From: Bacteroidota bacterium
Lineage (GTDB): Bacteria; Bacteroidota; Bacteroidia; Bacteroidales; F082
DNA: 64,000 bases
Assembly (NCBI GenBank): GCA_020444415.1
Contig: JAHLLA010000001.1
Span: forward strand, 620,001-684,000
Direction of reading: 5' to 3'
Shown: positions 34,877-44,207 of the stretch, piece by piece
Numbering within the stretch: position 1 is the first letter of the stretch
Layout of the letters: each line of letters starts with the position of its first letter
Position numbers and translations under genes: made by a program
The notes under the pieces: model-generated
What the model was told of the DNA's origin: nothing
Seen by the model: the letters and a program-made list of their open reading frames with translations, nothing else
Database searches by the model: none

Positions 34877-35425
34877 CTATCTACTGCTTCTTACAATTTC
34901 GGGGGTTTCAATCACATTGCTCTCATGAAGCGCTCGGTCGATGATATAGGCTGAAAACTTGATGGTATCGTAATTAGAAAGCGGATTGAATATAAAAAGT
35001 GTATCACTAAATTCACCCTGTACGGGTTGGTCTTCAATATCTTTCAGCAGCCGGGGAAACCTTGAGTTGAATGTCAGCGTATCGTAATAGGCCGAGTCAG
35101 CATTCCATGACAACAGTGGTACCTCAACAAAGGTACCATTTTGCTTTTCATAATAATTGATGATCAGGTTGTAATAATATTTGCTGCCCGGGTTGAATGG
35201 TGGGTATAATTCATCTGATGCCAGACCCAGGTCGCCATCACCATCAGTATATGAAAACATAAGAACACCCCGCTCTGTTTTTCCGGTTTCCAGGTTATAC
35301 TCAAGGAGAAAATTCTCGTATTGTATCACAGGTTCAATAGGAAATTCCTCAAACTTCCGGCATGAAAGAAAGATGACTCCGAATAAAAAGAGTGGAATAA
35401 ACAGTATTTTTGCGAATCGGAACAT
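34877..35425 (-). CDS. Lipoprotein of unknown function
   Basis: Starting at Met 35425 gives 182 residues with a clean lipoprotein signal (MFRFAKILFIPLFLFGVIFLSC; only 31-codon-longer starts lie upstream and they would bury it). The body contains FSYTDGDGDLGLASDE, an acidic loop that may bind Ca2+, and beta-strands. Similar short lipoproteins in Bacteroidota are annotated only as hypothetical. It is divergent from the LuxE-like gene, 43 bp apart. Function unknown. Confidence 0.7.
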   Translation of the reverse strand: MFRFAKILFIPLFLFGVIFLSCRKFEEFPIEPVIQYENFLLEYNLETGKTERGVLMFSYTDGDGDLGLASDELYPPFNPGSKYYYNLIINYYEKQNGTFVEVPLLSWNADSAYYDTLTFNSRFPRLLKDIEDQPVQGEFSDTLFIFNPLSNYDTIKFSAYIIDRALHESNVIETPEIVRSSR

Positions 35426-35468
35426 TTTTACATACGTGTTTCCAAAATTATAAAATATATCAAAGTAT

Positions 35469-36461
35469 ATGCCGGAAACGAAGGCGCTGGAAAAAAGAAT
35501 ATTTTCAATTACCAACTCCCGTTCATTTAACGAACTGGCTGTTGATATATTTCATTTCCAGTATAGCAAAAACCCGGTTTATCATCAGTTCGTTACTTTA
35601 TTAGGTATTGAACCATCAACTATCAGGCATTATTCAGAAATACCCTTTTTACCGATTGAATTTTTTAAAGACCAGAAAGTATGTAGTGGCGAATTTATAC
35701 CAGATACTATTTTTACCAGCAGCGGAACTGGCGGGCAGACAAACAGCCGGCATTTTATCAAATCACTGGATTTATACGAGCAGTCGTTTGTCGCCCACTT
35801 CACCCAGCAGTTTGGTAAACCTGACAAATATATTCTATTGGCACTGCTTCCCTCTTACCTCGAACGGGAAGGTTCTTCGCTGGTTTATATGGTTGAAAAA
35901 CTAATAGCCCTGACCAATGATCCTCTAAGTGGTTTTTATTTGCATGATTATGCGCAGTTGGCGCAAGTCTTAAACAACCTGAAAAAAACATCTAAAAAAG
36001 TACTTCTGATCGGGGTTACTTATGCATTATTGGATCTTGCCGAGACTTATCCTATGCATTATCCTGAACTGACACTTATGGAAACAGGTGGTATGAAAGG
36101 CCGGCGTAAAGAATTACTCAGGAATGAAATGCATGATATCCTGAAAACAGCTTTTGGAATTGAAAATGTCTGTTCAGAATACGGTATGACTGAACTTCTC
36201 TCGCAAGCTTATTCGCATAATGATGGAGTTTTTGAGTGTCCCCCATGGATGAAGGTGGTGATCAGGGATATGAACGATCCACTGACTTTACTTGATAATG
36301 GAAAAACCGGTGGAATGAATATTATTGACTTGGCCAACCTCCACTCATGCTCGTTTATTGCCACCAAAGATCTGGGAAGGAAGATTGACGACCGTACTTT
36401 TGAAATGCTGGGCAGGTATGACAATAGTGATGTGCGGGGTTGCAACCTGATGATTAGCTAA
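35469..36461 (+). CDS. LuxE-like acyl-protein synthetase/ligase
   Basis: The protein has 330 residues and resembles the LuxE domain (adenylate-forming, ANL-related). Visible motifs are EIPFLPIEFFKDQKV, the phosphate loop FTSSGTGGQTNS (about 81-92), LIALTNDPLSGFYL, METGGMKGRRKEL, and ENVCSEYGMTELLSQAYS (about 236-253), matching ANL core motifs. LuxE activates fatty acids. In Bacteroidota these single-domain versions lie outside lux operons and may activate a carboxylate for transfer to another protein or polymer. The 3' end overlaps the convergent NUDIX gene by 8 bp. Confidence 0.8.
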   Translation: MPETKALEKRIFSITNSRSFNELAVDIFHFQYSKNPVYHQFVTLLGIEPSTIRHYSEIPFLPIEFFKDQKVCSGEFIPDTIFTSSGTGGQTNSRHFIKSLDLYEQSFVAHFTQQFGKPDKYILLALLPSYLEREGSSLVYMVEKLIALTNDPLSGFYLHDYAQLAQVLNNLKKTSKKVLLIGVTYALLDLAETYPMHYPELTLMETGGMKGRRKELLRNEMHDILKTAFGIENVCSEYGMTELLSQAYSHNDGVFECPPWMKVVIRDMNDPLTLLDNGKTGGMNIIDLANLHSCSFIATKDLGRKIDDRTFEMLGRYDNSDVRGCNLMIS

Positions 36462-36885
36462 GCCGTCTTTTAGTAAGCAAATCGATAATCTTTCTATGGT
36501 CAAATGCCAGTTCAGGTAGTTTTTCAAGGTCAAACCAACGGGCTTCTTTGGCATCATCTTTTGCTTTTGCTTCCTGATCGTCTTTCAACAGTCCTGTAAA
36601 AACAACTGAAACCGTACGACCTCTCGGATCGCGGTCCACTTCGCTGAACACATGAAATTGTTCCAAATGAATGCCCGACAGACTGGTTTCTTCAAATAAT
36701 TCTCTCGAAGCTGCAGTTTCCACAGTTTCGTCCATATCTACAAAGCCGCCGGGCAAAGCCCACATTCCTTTAAAAGGGTTATTCTTTCTTTTAATCAGGA
36801 GAATTTCATGATCATCTTTACCTTCTCTGAAAATAGCTATATCGACCGTTAGTGCTGGCCTGGGGTATTTGTAAGAATATGTCAT
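36454..36885 (-). CDS. NUDIX hydrolase
   Basis: The protein has 143 residues. The NUDIX box is intact: GGFVDMDETVETAASRELFEE (about 46-66, here split as GGFVDMDE and RELFEETSL). N-terminal YKYPRPALTVDIAIF and PFKGMWALPGG resemble the ADP-ribose/NAD-pyrophosphatase-like MutT relatives common in Bacteroidota. It hydrolyses a nucleoside diphosphate linked to another moiety; the substrate is not predictable. It overlaps the LuxE-like gene at the 3' end. Confidence 0.9.
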   Translation of the reverse strand: MTYSYKYPRPALTVDIAIFREGKDDHEILLIKRKNNPFKGMWALPGGFVDMDETVETAASRELFEETSLSGIHLEQFHVFSEVDRDPRGRTVSVVFTGLLKDDQEAKAKDDAKEARWFDLEKLPELAFDHRKIIDLLTKRRLS

Positions 36886-36923
36886 ATTGAATTTGATTGC
36901 AACGGCGTAAAATTAAGAAGAAT

Positions 36924-36951
36924 AAAAAAACCGGCCCATTGCTGAGCCGGC
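36924..36951 (-). terminator. Terminator of DIPF gene B
   Basis: The minus strand reads GCCGG...CCGG followed by a T-tract (TTTTTTT), 25 bp past the stop. Confidence 0.85.
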
Positions 36952-36975
36952 ATCCATCATTTTGAAAAAACTTAC

Positions 36976-37437
36976 TTATTTGCTCATTGCAAATTGAGTA
37001 CTTTCTGCGCTTTTTATCATTTTGGCTGTCTCAAATGGGATATCATCAATATATGATTCCTCTTCGAAACCGAAATTTTGTTCCAGCGCTTTTTTATAAA
37101 GACATTCCGCAGTGATACATTCTGTGTCGAACGGAATGTCATCAATATAACTTTCTTCTTCCATTTCAAATGTTACTACAACTGCTTTTTCGTAAAGGCA
37201 ATCGACTGTAATACATTCCGTGTTGAAAGGTATATCATTGATATAGGCTTCTTCATTAAAATCAAAATCCAGAACTCCTGATGAGATTAAAATCTCGTTA
37301 TATATTTCATTCGTATTGAAAGGAATATCATGGATGTAATTTTCTTCAGCCAGGGTATGCGTTCCAGCATTCAGGTTGATGGCAAACAGAACTGCCAAAG
37401 TGGCTATGATTGTTTTAGTTGTATGTAGTGCTTTCAT
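36976..37437 (-). CDS. Secreted 'DIPF' repeat protein (copy B)
   Basis: Starting at Met 37437 gives 153 residues with a signal peptide (MKALHTTKTIIATLAVLFAI, ending NLNAG). Four repeats of 31-32 residues follow: AEENYIHDIPFNT, NEEAYINDIPFNTE, EEESYIDDIPFDTE and EEESYIDDIPFET. The linking stretch CLYEKA(V/L)...F.(F/M) is shared with copy A at 2399. Cys pairs (ECITVDCLY, ECITAECLY) occur in repeats 2 and 3 and might form disulphides. It has its own terminator and lies between the NUDIX and rsmI genes. Role unknown. Confidence 0.8.
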   Translation of the reverse strand: MKALHTTKTIIATLAVLFAINLNAGTHTLAEENYIHDIPFNTNEIYNEILISSGVLDFDFNEEAYINDIPFNTECITVDCLYEKAVVVTFEMEEESYIDDIPFDTECITAECLYKKALEQNFGFEEESYIDDIPFETAKMIKSAESTQFAMSK

Positions 37438-37636
37438 TTTTCTACTTTTTTTTGTTTCTGACAATTGATTTACTAATATCGTGCCATATTTTTTATTTAT
37501 CTCATTTAATGTAGCTTATATTGTTTTTTATGCTTGTTTTGATCATGTACTTTTGTCATTAATCCGAACAGCTTTGTCCGGTAGCGTACATTAATCTTTT
37601 TGATTTTAAGAAATAAATAGGATTGAAAAATGGAAC

Positions 37637-38314
37637 TTATTCCATCTGCCCGATAATAATTACAATCTCTCCTTTGACAGTTTTATCCTGGTAATGTCCG
37701 GTAACCTCTTGCAAGGTACCCCTGATAGTTTCTTCGTGCAGCTTGCTGATTTCACGTGATATCGATGCCCTGCGGTCAGGACCGAAATGCGTCATGAACT
37801 GTGCCAGGGTTTTGTTGAGGCGATGAGGTGATTCGTAAAAGACAATTGTATAAGGAATTTCCGATAGGTATTTCAGCCTGGTTTCCCTCCCCTTTTTATG
37901 GGGAAGAAATCCTTCAAAGAAGAATTTATCCGTTGGCAAACCCGAATTTACGAGTGCCGGGATGAAAGCTGTGGCTCCCGGAAGGCAATCAACGGTTATA
38001 TGATTCTTTACACACTCCCTGATCAGTAAATATCCGGGGTCGGAAATTCCAGGAGTCCCTGCATCTGTTATTAAAGCCATGGTTTCGCCAGCCAGTATTC
38101 TTTCTGTTAGTGCTGTTACTACTTTATGTTCATTAAATTGGTGGTAAGGATACAGTTTATTAGAAACGTCATAATGGTTCAGCAGTTTACTGCTGGTACG
38201 GGTATCTTCAGCTAAAATCAGGTCCACTTCCTTTAAAATCCGGATCGCCCTGAGAGTCATATCCTCCAGGTTGCCGATGGGCGTTGGTACAATATATAAT
38301 TTAGAATGGCTCAT
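37637..38314 (-). CDS. rsmI: 16S rRNA (cytidine-1402-2'-O)-methyltransferase
   Basis: RsmI methylates C1402 in the decoding centre using SAM. The protein has 225 residues of the tetrapyrrole-methylase fold: LYIVPTPIGNLEDMTLRAI (5-23), AEDTRTSSKLLNHY (about 36-49), ALITDAGTPGISDPGYLL (about 80-97), and FYESPHRL (about 158-165). It matches the shorter Bacteroidota form. The gene is followed at 37480-37630 by an AT-rich spacer with nothing recognised. Confidence 0.93.
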   Translation of the reverse strand: MSHSKLYIVPTPIGNLEDMTLRAIRILKEVDLILAEDTRTSSKLLNHYDVSNKLYPYHQFNEHKVVTALTERILAGETMALITDAGTPGISDPGYLLIRECVKNHITVDCLPGATAFIPALVNSGLPTDKFFFEGFLPHKKGRETRLKYLSEIPYTIVFYESPHRLNKTLAQFMTHFGPDRRASISREISKLHEETIRGTLQEVTGHYQDKTVKGEIVIIIGQME

Positions 38315-38407
38315 TAAAGCAGTCTTATATAAATAATTTGGTGTCTTTTATACGCTTAACCATATGAACTCTGACATCGGGTGGCAGAATAGTTTTAAGT
38401 GTCAATC

Positions 38408-39289
38408 TCATTCATTGACAAATTTCCGATGAAGTAATTCGGTTAATTTTATCAATGCCTCGTTATCATCCTGCCATTGACTCTGTATTTTGAGCTCGAG
38501 CATGTAGGTGTTCGCGCCTTCCAGGGTTGCGAGCTGATCCAGTTCATCGATTATTTTATTATACCTGCTCATATCGCCATTGAAAAGCTCATTGATGAAA
38601 AGGAATTTTTCATTGATCCCGATAGCTTTCCTCAATTCATTAATAGTGTTTTTGGTAATTTTATCAGCAATGGTAGGCTGTTCCGTTTTTTTAAGCCTGT
38701 CGCTCAAGGTAGGTTCTGCAGAAGTTGAAAACAAATCAATGGTTGATTTGGGTCGCATCTCTTTTTCATTTGGTATGTCTACCTTTTTTATTATTTCATC
38801 TGCTGCCGGTTTGATATGCTCTCCAGGTTTTTCATCAGGCACATCTTTTTTTAAAACATTTATTATGGTCTCCTCTTCCTGCTCTTCAGGCTTAAAATGC
38901 TTCTGCGTTTCCTCAATTGATGCTTTTTTCTCATCTTCACGCACCAAAGTCTCTTCCTCTTGCTCTTCCGGATCAATCATAACCTCGGGCATTTCATCCA
39001 CAGATGAGGACGCTTCCTCAAGCTTTTTTTCAGGCATCTCTTGTTCAGGTTCTTTTGATGCAGTAATTACTTCGATTTTCTTTTCAACTTCTTCAACTGT
39101 TTTCTTTTCAAAAGGTTTTTGCATGCCATCCAGGTTGATCAGTTGATCGTACACCTGCCTTGTCTTTTCAATCAACAAATCCACATCCACTTTGTGCACC
39201 TTATAATGTTCACTTTTAATGCGATTTACGTGGGTTTTGATGGATTCTATCGTGTGTCCGATTTCATTTATGAGTTTTTCCTTTTCCAT
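38408..39289 (-). CDS. Conserved protein, coiled-coil/acidic linker
   Basis: The protein has 293 residues and no named family. The N-terminus (about 1-65) is helical. Residues about 65-185 are acidic and low in complexity, with near-duplicates EEQEEETLV and EEQEEETII. The C-terminal about 110 residues form a conserved helical domain: SDRLKK, IADKITKN, INELRKAIGINEKFLFINEL, LELKIQSQW. The IGINEKFLFINELF phrase recurs in Bacteroidota hypotheticals. Cytoplasmic; no signal peptide. Function unknown. Divergent from tdk. Confidence 0.65.
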   Translation of the reverse strand: MEKEKLINEIGHTIESIKTHVNRIKSEHYKVHKVDVDLLIEKTRQVYDQLINLDGMQKPFEKKTVEEVEKKIEVITASKEPEQEMPEKKLEEASSSVDEMPEVMIDPEEQEEETLVREDEKKASIEETQKHFKPEEQEEETIINVLKKDVPDEKPGEHIKPAADEIIKKVDIPNEKEMRPKSTIDLFSTSAEPTLSDRLKKTEQPTIADKITKNTINELRKAIGINEKFLFINELFNGDMSRYNKIIDELDQLATLEGANTYMLELKIQSQWQDDNEALIKLTELLHRKFVNE

Positions 39290-39303
39290 TGATAAAAGTT
39301 CCT

Positions 39304-39311
39304 TAATTTTG
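39304..39311 (+). promoter_or_regulatory. -7 element of tdk
   Basis: TAATTTTG matches TAnnTTTG, 37 bp upstream of the ATG at 39349. Confidence 0.5.
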
Positions 39312-39348
39312 TTACTCTCAAAAGTATAAAGAATATCAATAATCAGGG

Positions 39349-39924
39349 ATGTTTCTTGAAAAAGACAGTAATAATTCGGAACGCACCGGCTGGATAGAAA
39401 TCGTATGCGGTTCCATGTTTTCCGGAAAAACGGAAGAATTGCTGCGCAGACTTACCAGGGCGCGTATTGCCAAACAGAAAGTGGAGGTGTTTAAACCTGC
39501 TGTTGATGTGCGCTATGATGAGGAAGATGTGGTTTCGCATGATGCCCGCAAATCAGCTTCTATTCCTGTTGAAAATGCTTCTCAAATTTTATTTTATGCT
39601 GAAGACTTTGAAGTGGTGGGTATCGATGAAGCCCAGTTTTTTGGTAATGAGCTGGTTTCGGTTTGCAATGAATTGGCCAACCGCGGCAAAAGGGTGATTG
39701 TTGCCGGGCTCGATATGGATTACCAGGGGAAACCTTTTGGGCCCATTCCGCAATTGCTGGCCACGGCTGAATATGTAACAAAAGTTCATGCCATTTGCAT
39801 GAAATGTGGCAGCCTGGCCAATTATTCGCATCGGACTGTTAAAGATGACAAGCTGGTGGTGCTTGGCGAAACCGATGCCTATGAACCATTATGCAGGAAG
39901 TGTTTCACTGAGGTTAAAAGTTAA
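39349..39924 (+). CDS. tdk: Thymidine kinase (type II)
   Basis: It phosphorylates thymidine in the salvage pathway. The protein has 191 residues, the usual length for the tetrameric zinc-binding type. P-loop [12 protein letters not shown] (about 22-33), the base-recognition segment [10 protein letters not shown] (about 87-96), the lasso-type loop, and zinc ligands in CMKCG (about 150) and LCRKCF (about 183) are all present. Confidence 0.95.
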   Translation: MFLEKDSNNSERTGWIEIVCGSMFSGKTEELLRRLTRARIAKQKVEVFKPAVDVRYDEEDVVSHDARKSASIPVENASQILFYAEDFEVVGIDEAQFFGNELVSVCNELANRGKRVIVAGLDMDYQGKPFGPIPQLLATAEYVTKVHAICMKCGSLANYSHRTVKDDKLVVLGETDAYEPLCRKCFTEVKS

Positions 39925-39938
39925 ACCCACAATTTTAT

Positions 39939-39946
39939 TAATTTTG
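39939..39946 (+). promoter_or_regulatory. -7 element of the cyclophilin-pheS operon
   Basis: TAATTTTG matches TAnnTTTG, 25 bp upstream of the ATG at 39971. Confidence 0.55.
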
Positions 39947-39970
39947 CACCTCTTTTAAAATCAAATACAA

Positions 39971-40600
39971 ATGAGAAAAATAGTTATTCTATTCAGTTTA
40001 TTTATCAGCATACAACTCATGTCGCAAACCACAAAACCCGAAACTTTAATAGTGATCCATACAACAATGGGCGATATCACTGCCAAACTGTATAATGATA
40101 CTCCGCTTCATCGCGATAATTTTATCAAACTGGTTAATGAAGGCTGGTATGAAGGCTCACCTTTCCACCGTGTAATCCAGAATTTTATGATACAGGGCGG
40201 CGGTAATAGTGATGGCCGGCAAGACCCGGGCTATACCGTGCCTGCAGAAATTCTGCCCAACCACTTCCATAAAAAAGGTGCCTTATCAGCAGCACGTATG
40301 GGCGACCAGGTAAACCCTGAAAAAGCATCTTCAGGCAGCCAGTTTTATATTGTGCAGGGCCGCGTAATGGATGACAGATACCTGGATGCCGTTACAGCCC
40401 AAACAGGCCATGTTTTTACTGAAGAGCAAAAAACAGCTTATAAAACAATCGGTGGGACTCCGCACCTGGATGGTGGTTACACTGTATTCGGTGAAGTATT
40501 GGACGGGTTTGCGGTAATTGATAAAATTGCTGCCGTACAAACGGGAAAAGCTGATGTACCTGTAGTGCCTGTTACCATGACCATTGAAATTCTGGAATAA
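39971..40600 (+). CDS. Cyclophilin-type peptidyl-prolyl isomerase
   Basis: The protein has 209 residues with a signal peptide at 1-19 (ends LISIQLMSQ), so it is periplasmic. Cyclophilin motifs are present: [35 protein letters not shown] (about 59-72), GSQFYIVQG (about 117-125) and [12 protein letters not shown] (about 165-176). An insertion around [20 protein letters not shown] lengthens the domain, as in other Bacteroidota homologues. Its TAA stop overlaps the pheS ATG by one base (TAATG). Confidence 0.92.
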   Translation: MRKIVILFSLFISIQLMSQTTKPETLIVIHTTMGDITAKLYNDTPLHRDNFIKLVNEGWYEGSPFHRVIQNFMIQGGGNSDGRQDPGYTVPAEILPNHFHKKGALSAARMGDQVNPEKASSGSQFYIVQGRVMDDRYLDAVTAQTGHVFTEEQKTAYKTIGGTPHLDGGYTVFGEVLDGFAVIDKIAAVQTGKADVPVVPVTMTIEILE

Positions 40601-41619
40601 TGAAGCAAAAGATAGAAGAATATCTCAGGGAAGTTGAAACCTTCAGGGCCGAGAAACTTGAGCAGTTGGAACGGTTCAGGATTGAATTTCTGAGCAAGAA
40701 AGGAAAGATTCCCGCACTTTTCAACGATTTCCGGAACGTGGATCCGACGGATCGAAAAGAAGTCGGCCAACTGATTAACCACCTGAAGACGGCTGTTCAG
40801 GAGAAAATCGTTGCTTTAAAAGACCAGCTTGAAGAATCGACCCTGAGCAAAGGTTCCGACATGGATTTGACTTTACCACCAAATGTGAGCTTGGGTACAC
40901 GGCATCCACTGTCGATCGTAAGAAATGAGATCATTGAAATATTTGCACGGATCGGATTTTCGGTTTCTGAAGGTCCTGAAATTGAAGATGATTTCCATAA
41001 TTTTTCGGCACTGAATTTTCCAAAGGACCATCCGGCACGCGATATGCAGGACACTTTCTTTATCGAAAAAGACCCGGATATTGCCTTACGGACTCATACA
41101 TCTTCGGTACAGATCAGGGTGATGCAAAGCACGCAACCACCCATTCGCACGGTATTGCCGGGCAGGGTATTCCGCAACGAAGCTATTTCGGCGAGAGCCC
41201 ATTGTATTTTTCACCAGGTGGAAGGTTTATGCGTTGACACCGATGTATCATTTGCCGACCTGAAACAAACGCTGTTTTATTTTGCCAAAGAACTGTTTGG
41301 CGAGGATACCAAAACCCGTTTCAGGCCTTCCTATTTTCCTTTTACGGAACCTTCCGCCGAGATGGATATTTCATGTAATATCTGCGGTGGAAAAGGATGT
41401 AATATTTGTAAATATACCGGCTGGGTAGAAATCCTCGGCTGCGGTATGGTCGATCCTTTTGTATTGGATTCATGCAATATCGACAGTAAAAAATACACGG
41501 GTTATGCTTTCGGAATGGGTATTGAACGGATTACCATGCTCAAATACCAGATCAACGATTTGCGATTATTCTTTGAAAACGATCTGAGATTTTTAGAACA
41601 GTTTAAGTCGGCTTATTAA
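40600..41619 (+). CDS. pheS: Phenylalanine-tRNA ligase alpha subunit
   Basis: It charges tRNA-Phe as an alpha2-beta2 enzyme. The protein has 339 residues. An N-terminal coiled-coil arm (1-90, tRNA binding) is followed by the class II catalytic core: DNFP-equivalent [11 protein letters not shown] (about 145-155), motif 2 [20 protein letters not shown] (about 183-202), and motif 3 [14 protein letters not shown] (about 302-315). The Cys-rich [16 protein letters not shown] insertion (about 265-280) is typical of Bacteroidota. pheT is not in the window. Translationally coupled to the cyclophilin gene. Confidence 0.95.
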   Translation: MKQKIEEYLREVETFRAEKLEQLERFRIEFLSKKGKIPALFNDFRNVDPTDRKEVGQLINHLKTAVQEKIVALKDQLEESTLSKGSDMDLTLPPNVSLGTRHPLSIVRNEIIEIFARIGFSVSEGPEIEDDFHNFSALNFPKDHPARDMQDTFFIEKDPDIALRTHTSSVQIRVMQSTQPPIRTVLPGRVFRNEAISARAHCIFHQVEGLCVDTDVSFADLKQTLFYFAKELFGEDTKTRFRPSYFPFTEPSAEMDISCNICGGKGCNICKYTGWVEILGCGMVDPFVLDSCNIDSKKYTGYAFGMGIERITMLKYQINDLRLFFENDLRFLEQFKSAY

Positions 41620-41841
41620 TATTTTTGCTCTCCTTTTAAGCAAGGCGAAAAAAACAATAAAGGGAGTGTGTTGCCTAATCTCTCTGATAATCTCTTGTAC
41701 TGTTTTTGCATCATGTATAATTTTTTGCATTTTTTAGTTGAAAAACCATTGCTTAAATCATAACTTTATAGTTTCCAATTTCGTTTTAACACCTTACGCT
41801 TAAAAGTTGTGGCGATTAGAAAATAAAAACGAACTTATATA

Positions 41842-42519
41842 ATGATTAAAACATCGTTTTTGAAGAATTGTATGAAACCTATGAAAATGTTTTTGACATA
41901 TTTTTTAATTTTTTTAGCCGCAATATTATTTTATTCATGTAATCCTGACTATCTGGAAAACTCATATTATTTGACTGAAGAAGAGAAAGAATACATACCA
42001 TTTAAAGGAGATGAAAAAGTTAATTTTATTACTTCAGACAGTGACCAAATAGTCTTTTCGGCTACTCCACCTGTTGTTGAAATAATTGAAACACCCAGCG
42101 GTGTAAACACAAAAAAATATTATGAGTATGAAACATTAGAAATTAATTTAGTGAGTAATCATATCATAATAACTTACTTTTTAAGTGCAAATGATAAACG
42201 ATACCATTATAAACCCTTTTTTAATGTTAGCTGGGTTAATGATATTGACGGCACTCCTGGTGTTAAAGGAGGTGATCGGGTTCCTTTTGATACAAGCGAT
42301 TTTCACTCACGTGTTGTTCTTCTGGATAGTGTATCAGTTTTGGATAAGGTATATTACGAGGTTTTCAAGGGTAATTTAGAAGCTTTTATGATAAATGATT
42401 CTGTTTATGAACCGCCAGTCTATCCAACAAGCTATTATTACAAATTACATTATGGGATTATCCGATTTGATTTTTCGGATAGCACCAGTTGGAATCTGGA
42501 AAATATAGTGCAGAATTAA
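41842..42519 (+). CDS. Lipoprotein of unknown function
   Basis: The ORF has 225 codons. In-frame Met codons at 41872, 41881 and 41887 are better starts for the lipoprotein signal (hydrophobic FLTYFLIFLAAILF, lipobox FYSC at about residue 33). The mature part is acidic and beta-rich (DYLENSYYLTEEEKEYIPFK, KYYEYETLEINLVS). No family is recognised. Upstream 41620-41841 is AT-rich, with no terminator clearly seen after pheS. Confidence 0.6.
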   Translation: MIKTSFLKNCMKPMKMFLTYFLIFLAAILFYSCNPDYLENSYYLTEEEKEYIPFKGDEKVNFITSDSDQIVFSATPPVVEIIETPSGVNTKKYYEYETLEINLVSNHIIITYFLSANDKRYHYKPFFNVSWVNDIDGTPGVKGGDRVPFDTSDFHSRVVLLDSVSVLDKVYYEVFKGNLEAFMINDSVYEPPVYPTSYYYKLHYGIIRFDFSDSTSWNLENIVQN

Positions 42520-42541
42520 GTTTCAGATGACCGTTAAGTGA

Positions 42542-42892
42542 TTAATTTATTAACCTACTCGTCCTTTCCCTTGCCTTCTCTTTAATTTCAGGCGTAATAT
42601 ACTCCATGGCATTGGCAATTACATAAGAAATTAGGGCGATATCGTCAGCAAAACCGATAATCGGCAGGAAGTCGGCTACAAGGTCGGTGGGAAGAATAAA
42701 ATAGCCCAGGGCACCCATAAAAATACTTCTCACTTTTAGCGGTACACTTTTATCAAATAACAGATAATACAAAATGAGCAACGAGAACAATACATTTTGT
42801 CCCAGTAAACCAGCTACCCTACCCAACTTGTTAAAAAAGCGCGGTTCGCTAAAATGTTTGGAATAATCCAGTACGCCGTCTTCTGTTCTCAT
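42542..42892 (-). CDS. DUF1232 (YkvA-like) membrane protein
   Basis: The protein has 116 residues. The DUF1232 core is evident: LGYFILPTDLVADFLPIIGF (about 64-83) and ADDIALISYVIAN (about 84-96), with hydrophobic helices at about 32-46 and 55-80. Function is unknown across the family. It is 18 bp downstream of the IPExxxVDY-family gene on the same strand. Confidence 0.8.
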   Translation of the reverse strand: MRTEDGVLDYSKHFSEPRFFNKLGRVAGLLGQNVLFSLLILYYLLFDKSVPLKVRSIFMGALGYFILPTDLVADFLPIIGFADDIALISYVIANAMEYITPEIKEKARERTSRLIN

Positions 42893-42910
42893 ATTTATTT
42901 TAACGCAATT

Positions 42911-43372
42911 TTATCTTTTTTGTTTTCCTTTAAATTGTTCCAGTTCGTGCAGTTCGATCAGCTCCAGCAACACGTCCATATCTTTTATCAATTCCATTTG
43001 CTGGTTAAAAACGCCTACTACGTCACGGATAGACCGTATTTCCTTTAAAATATCATTCACCTTTTCGGTGTTGATCGCGTTTTTAATGAGCAGGAAAAAA
43101 TCAATTTCTTTCCTCGACGGGATCAATTTACCACCCTTATCTGAATTGCCAATGAGGTACAATCTCATGTGGTTTTCCTTTTCGTGACAACAATACCACG
43201 TATAATTTTGTTCATCGCCATCACTTATTGCCAGATCGTCAAATTTCTTTAAATGGCTCCCCAATGCCTGATTGATATGGTATGCCAGCCGGTAATCCTT
43301 CAAATGGCTTACAATGGCCAGCATATGATACTCGTCGAAATAATCAATTTTTAGCTGTAATTTCCTGGCCAT
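42911..43372 (-). CDS. IPExxxVDY family protein
   Basis: The protein has 153 residues. The motif for which the family is named appears as LIPSRKEIDFFLLIK (about 91-105), with IPS and IDF replacing IPE and VDY. The N-terminal KLQLKIDY and YRLAYHINQALG also fit. This Bacteroidota-specific family of unknown function is typically encoded just after rnc, as here (93 bp gap). Confidence 0.65.
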   Translation of the reverse strand: MARKLQLKIDYFDEYHMLAIVSHLKDYRLAYHINQALGSHLKKFDDLAISDGDEQNYTWYCCHEKENHMRLYLIGNSDKGGKLIPSRKEIDFFLLIKNAINTEKVNDILKEIRSIRDVVGVFNQQMELIKDMDVLLELIELHELEQFKGKQKR

Positions 43373-43465
43373 AATTTTTTGTAAATCCGTGCTTCAAAAT
43401 TACGAAACAAAGCGATAGAAGATCAGACCAATCTCAATCGTTTTCAGGAAAATTTTTTAAAATGC

Positions 43466-44197
43466 TTAGTCGTCCAGTGTCTTTTCGATTTCCCGCCAGG
43501 CTTTTTCAGCAGCCAGTTTTTCGGCACCTTTTATGGAATAATCCTGAGAAGTAGCGACCAGGTTGTTATCGATGATGACAGAAATTACATATTGCCTCTT
43601 ATTTTTCTCGCCTACCTGTTTCATCACCTTAAACTGGATATCTTTTTTTTCTTTCTGCGACCATTCGATGATGCGGCTTTTATAGCTCACCTCTTTTTCC
43701 ACCAGCATATCCACATCAAAATGCACGCCGATGATCCTTTTCAACATAAACCTCTTGGTAAAATTATATCCCTTATCCAGAAAAACAGCACCCAGAAATG
43801 CTTCAAACGCATCACCTCCCGCTGATTTGGGTTGAACAGGTTGTATGTCTGCTGAAACCACCAGGTTTTGAAGCCCGAGTTTCATGGATAATTTATTCAA
43901 AGAAGAGCGACTGACGATCTTCGATCGCATTTGGGTTAAAAAGCCTTCGTCATTAAAAGGAAACCGCCTGAAAAGGTAATCGGCAATGATGGCACTTAAA
44001 ATGGCATCGCCAAGGTATTCGAGGCGTTCATTATTGATTTTGAGGCCGTTTATTTTCCTTTCTGTGGCAGATTTATGCCGCAATGCCAGTTTATACAGGT
44101 TGATATTCCGGGGATAGAATCCGAAGATATTTCTGATTGAATGATATAATTCTTTATCTGAAGAAAAACAGGACTTGATATAACCAACGATGATCAA
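43466..44197 (-). CDS. rnc: Ribonuclease III
   Basis: RNase III cleaves double-stranded RNA, including rRNA precursors. The protein has 243 residues. The RNase III signature NERLEYLGDAILSAIIADYLF (split: NERLEYLGDA about 56-65) and SAGGDAFEAFLGAVFLDKGY (about 131-150) carry the catalytic acidic residues. The dsRNA-binding domain lies at about 175-243 (YKSRIIEWSQK, then KGAEKLAAEKAW). It starts 10 bp after the fabF stop, in the conserved acpP-fabF-rnc order. Confidence 0.94.
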   Translation of the reverse strand: MIIVGYIKSCFSSDKELYHSIRNIFGFYPRNINLYKLALRHKSATERKINGLKINNERLEYLGDAILSAIIADYLFRRFPFNDEGFLTQMRSKIVSRSSLNKLSMKLGLQNLVVSADIQPVQPKSAGGDAFEAFLGAVFLDKGYNFTKRFMLKRIIGVHFDVDMLVEKEVSYKSRIIEWSQKEKKDIQFKVMKQVGEKNKRQYVISVIIDNNLVATSQDYSIKGAEKLAAEKAWREIEKTLDD

Positions 44198-44207
44198 ATC
44201 AGGGATT

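Noticed and set aside
38580-39146. 188-codon plus-strand open frame
   Set aside because: It is the antisense of the acidic low-complexity part of the 38408-39289 gene (Ser/Phe-rich shadow).
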